From Rostratula benghalensis (Eukaryota > Chordata > Aves > Charadriiformes > Rostratulidae): a stretch of DNA of 64,000 nt. Numbering within the stretch: position 1 is the stretch's first letter; every line of letters starts with the position of its first letter. The stretch spans positions 1,432,806 through 1,496,805 of the forward strand of contig VXAI01000067.1 of assembly GCA_013399305.1 (NCBI GenBank). The letters are read 5' to 3'. The notes under the pieces were generated by a model. That model saw only the letters and a program-made list of their open reading frames with translations. It was not told the DNA's origin and ran no database searches. Positions 62,626-64,000 of the stretch are shown here, in pieces. The position numbers and the translations under genes were made by a program.

Positions 62626-64000
62626 AAAAGGGCTGAAATTAGATTTTACTAAGTTTGAAAAACAGTCTGACTCCTGAGGGTGTGTGTTAGATACTGTTGG
62701 GTTAGAGGACTGCCCACAGGCCCTACACTATAGAGACCTATGTGCAATACCAACAAGTCCATTAGACTTGTTTGCATTATTTCGAAGTCCTGGGCACAGC
62801 AAATAACCTACCAAACATCTTTCCCCTCCGCCTCCAAAAAAAAAAATAATCAACCCAAACAAACCAAAAGCACAAAGAAAGCAACCCAACACCAAGGAAC
62901 CCACCATGCACACATTAAAAATTCTGGCTAAGGTACACACAGCAGAAAAATAAGTAAGCAATCATCCAAAATGACTTTTGTGTTACAGATTGCTCCTGAA
63001 TGAGGCCTAATGGTTGAGGCATCATTGCAAACTGTTTTCCATTTTCAGTATGTGTTTATGATAACCATTCTGCCCAATTTCCTGTTCTTTCATGGCCAAA
63101 AGGAACAGACTCCCCCTGGTTTACACCTAGGCTTCTTCATGCTGCCTGAGCTGTACTGCACTTGTGCTCAGTCCCTTCCTGAGCTGATAGGAGGTGGAAT
63201 TACTATTGTTACACAATAACTATTTTTCCTTTATCTTTTCTGATGGAAGAAAAACGTACAAAACTACTGGCCACATCTGCAGTGCACCAATTAGAGACAG
63301 AGAGGACAGGTCTTCACTCTCCATGGACGGTTCAAGGTTAGAGAAAATGACCCACTTTTAGCAGATAGCAGAATCCTAACTATCTGCCTTAAACTGGGAT
63401 TGACTGTTCACTATCTGAGCTGATAGTAGGTACAATATTTCATCCAAAGACAGGCGTATTTGCCTTCTACTTTTACCACTATGTAATATTATTTTGCTGA
63501 CCTTCAGTCACATTGGCACTGGAATTGATGTAACATGACAGAAGGCAATCAACAACACAAGAAGATATGAAAAGCCTAAAGAAGAACTTAGGTCCTCAAG
63601 AGCAGGACATTTACTATCTAGTCCCATATGGAGTCTGGAGTTGCCAAGAGCTACCAGAAGATACAAAGTAAATCAATATACATCCACTTTATTCACAAAA
63701 TTATGGACAATGTAGCAGGCCAGCTTGATTTACCTTAATTTGCAAATCGATTTCCTACACTTAAAAAAACCCCAACAACCCACTATTCAATTTCAGATCA
63801 AAATAGAGTGAGGCACAGAGGGAACTGCCAGCCCCATCTGCAGCGTGGAGACCCTACAGCTATGCCCTCAGGACAGTGCACAGAGCAAGGTGCAGAGATG
63901 TCCTGGGCACAGCCAGCGGGCACCAAGTAGTCTGCAGGTGGGTCCTGCGTGCCTGTACAGCTGCACACACTGCCCCGTATCACGTTTGAGCTCACATCCA
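62626..64000. other. Non-coding right edge of the window
   Basis: No gene is supported. A 7-base-arm hairpin, ACAAGTC..GACTTGT, lies at about 62753-62771, and an A-rich run near 62837-62848. Around 63800-63970 GC rises and a CAG|GTGGGT donor-like site occurs at about 63936-63944, but the frames upstream are not convincing as an exon and the window ends soon after. Confidence 0.45.

Noticed and set aside
1..64000. Bacterial-type systems (operons, CRISPR arrays, defence loci)
   Set aside because: The sequence is vertebrate nuclear DNA with CR1 and LTR elements. There are no spaced identical repeats or dense gene arrays.

Overview
The window looks like avian nuclear DNA. Three 5'-truncated CR1 retrotransposon copies are present. 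Two end in the octamer-like 3' motif typical of bird and reptile CR1 (direct on + at 23810, reverse-complemented at 27304). There is also a solo LTR of a type I recognise from bird endogenous retroviruses, starting TGTCCTGGTTT. Recognisable repeats are sparse, which also fits a bird. The species cannot be read from the sequence, and assignment to a non-galliform bird would be a guess.

No protein-coding gene could be supported. The open frames are short, overlap on both strands, resemble no family I recognise, and several are explained by repeats (CR1, LTR) or by high GC in the CpG island. The window reads as intergenic or long-intron DNA with one promoter-type CpG island near its left end.

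Layout: 1-5150 is AT-rich single-copy DNA with small microsatellites. 5180-6060 is a strong, unmethylated-type CpG island, probably the promoter and first exon of a gene whose body lies either to the left (minus strand) or across the rest of the window (plus strand). 6100-16284 is unique AT-rich DNA. 16285-16952 is a complete solo LTR with near-perfect 5-base target duplications. CR1 copies lie at 23300-23810 (+), 27304-27748 (-) and 56960-57505 (-). The long stretch 27749-53570 holds only low-complexity tracts, a poly-G run containing the single N of the window, and several AT-rich blocks dense in TAATTA-like homeodomain cores that resemble developmental enhancers. At 53588-54102 two 80-base direct copies, 75/80 identical, are separated by 355 unrelated bases. 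This is the most unexplained structure in the window. Near the right end, 62460-62625 holds a TATA-box arrangement that could be a cryptic or lncRNA promoter.

If there is a functional theme, it is cis-regulation: one CpG-island promoter beside a long gene-free tract with enhancer-like blocks. This is inference from composition and motifs. No comparative alignment was possible.
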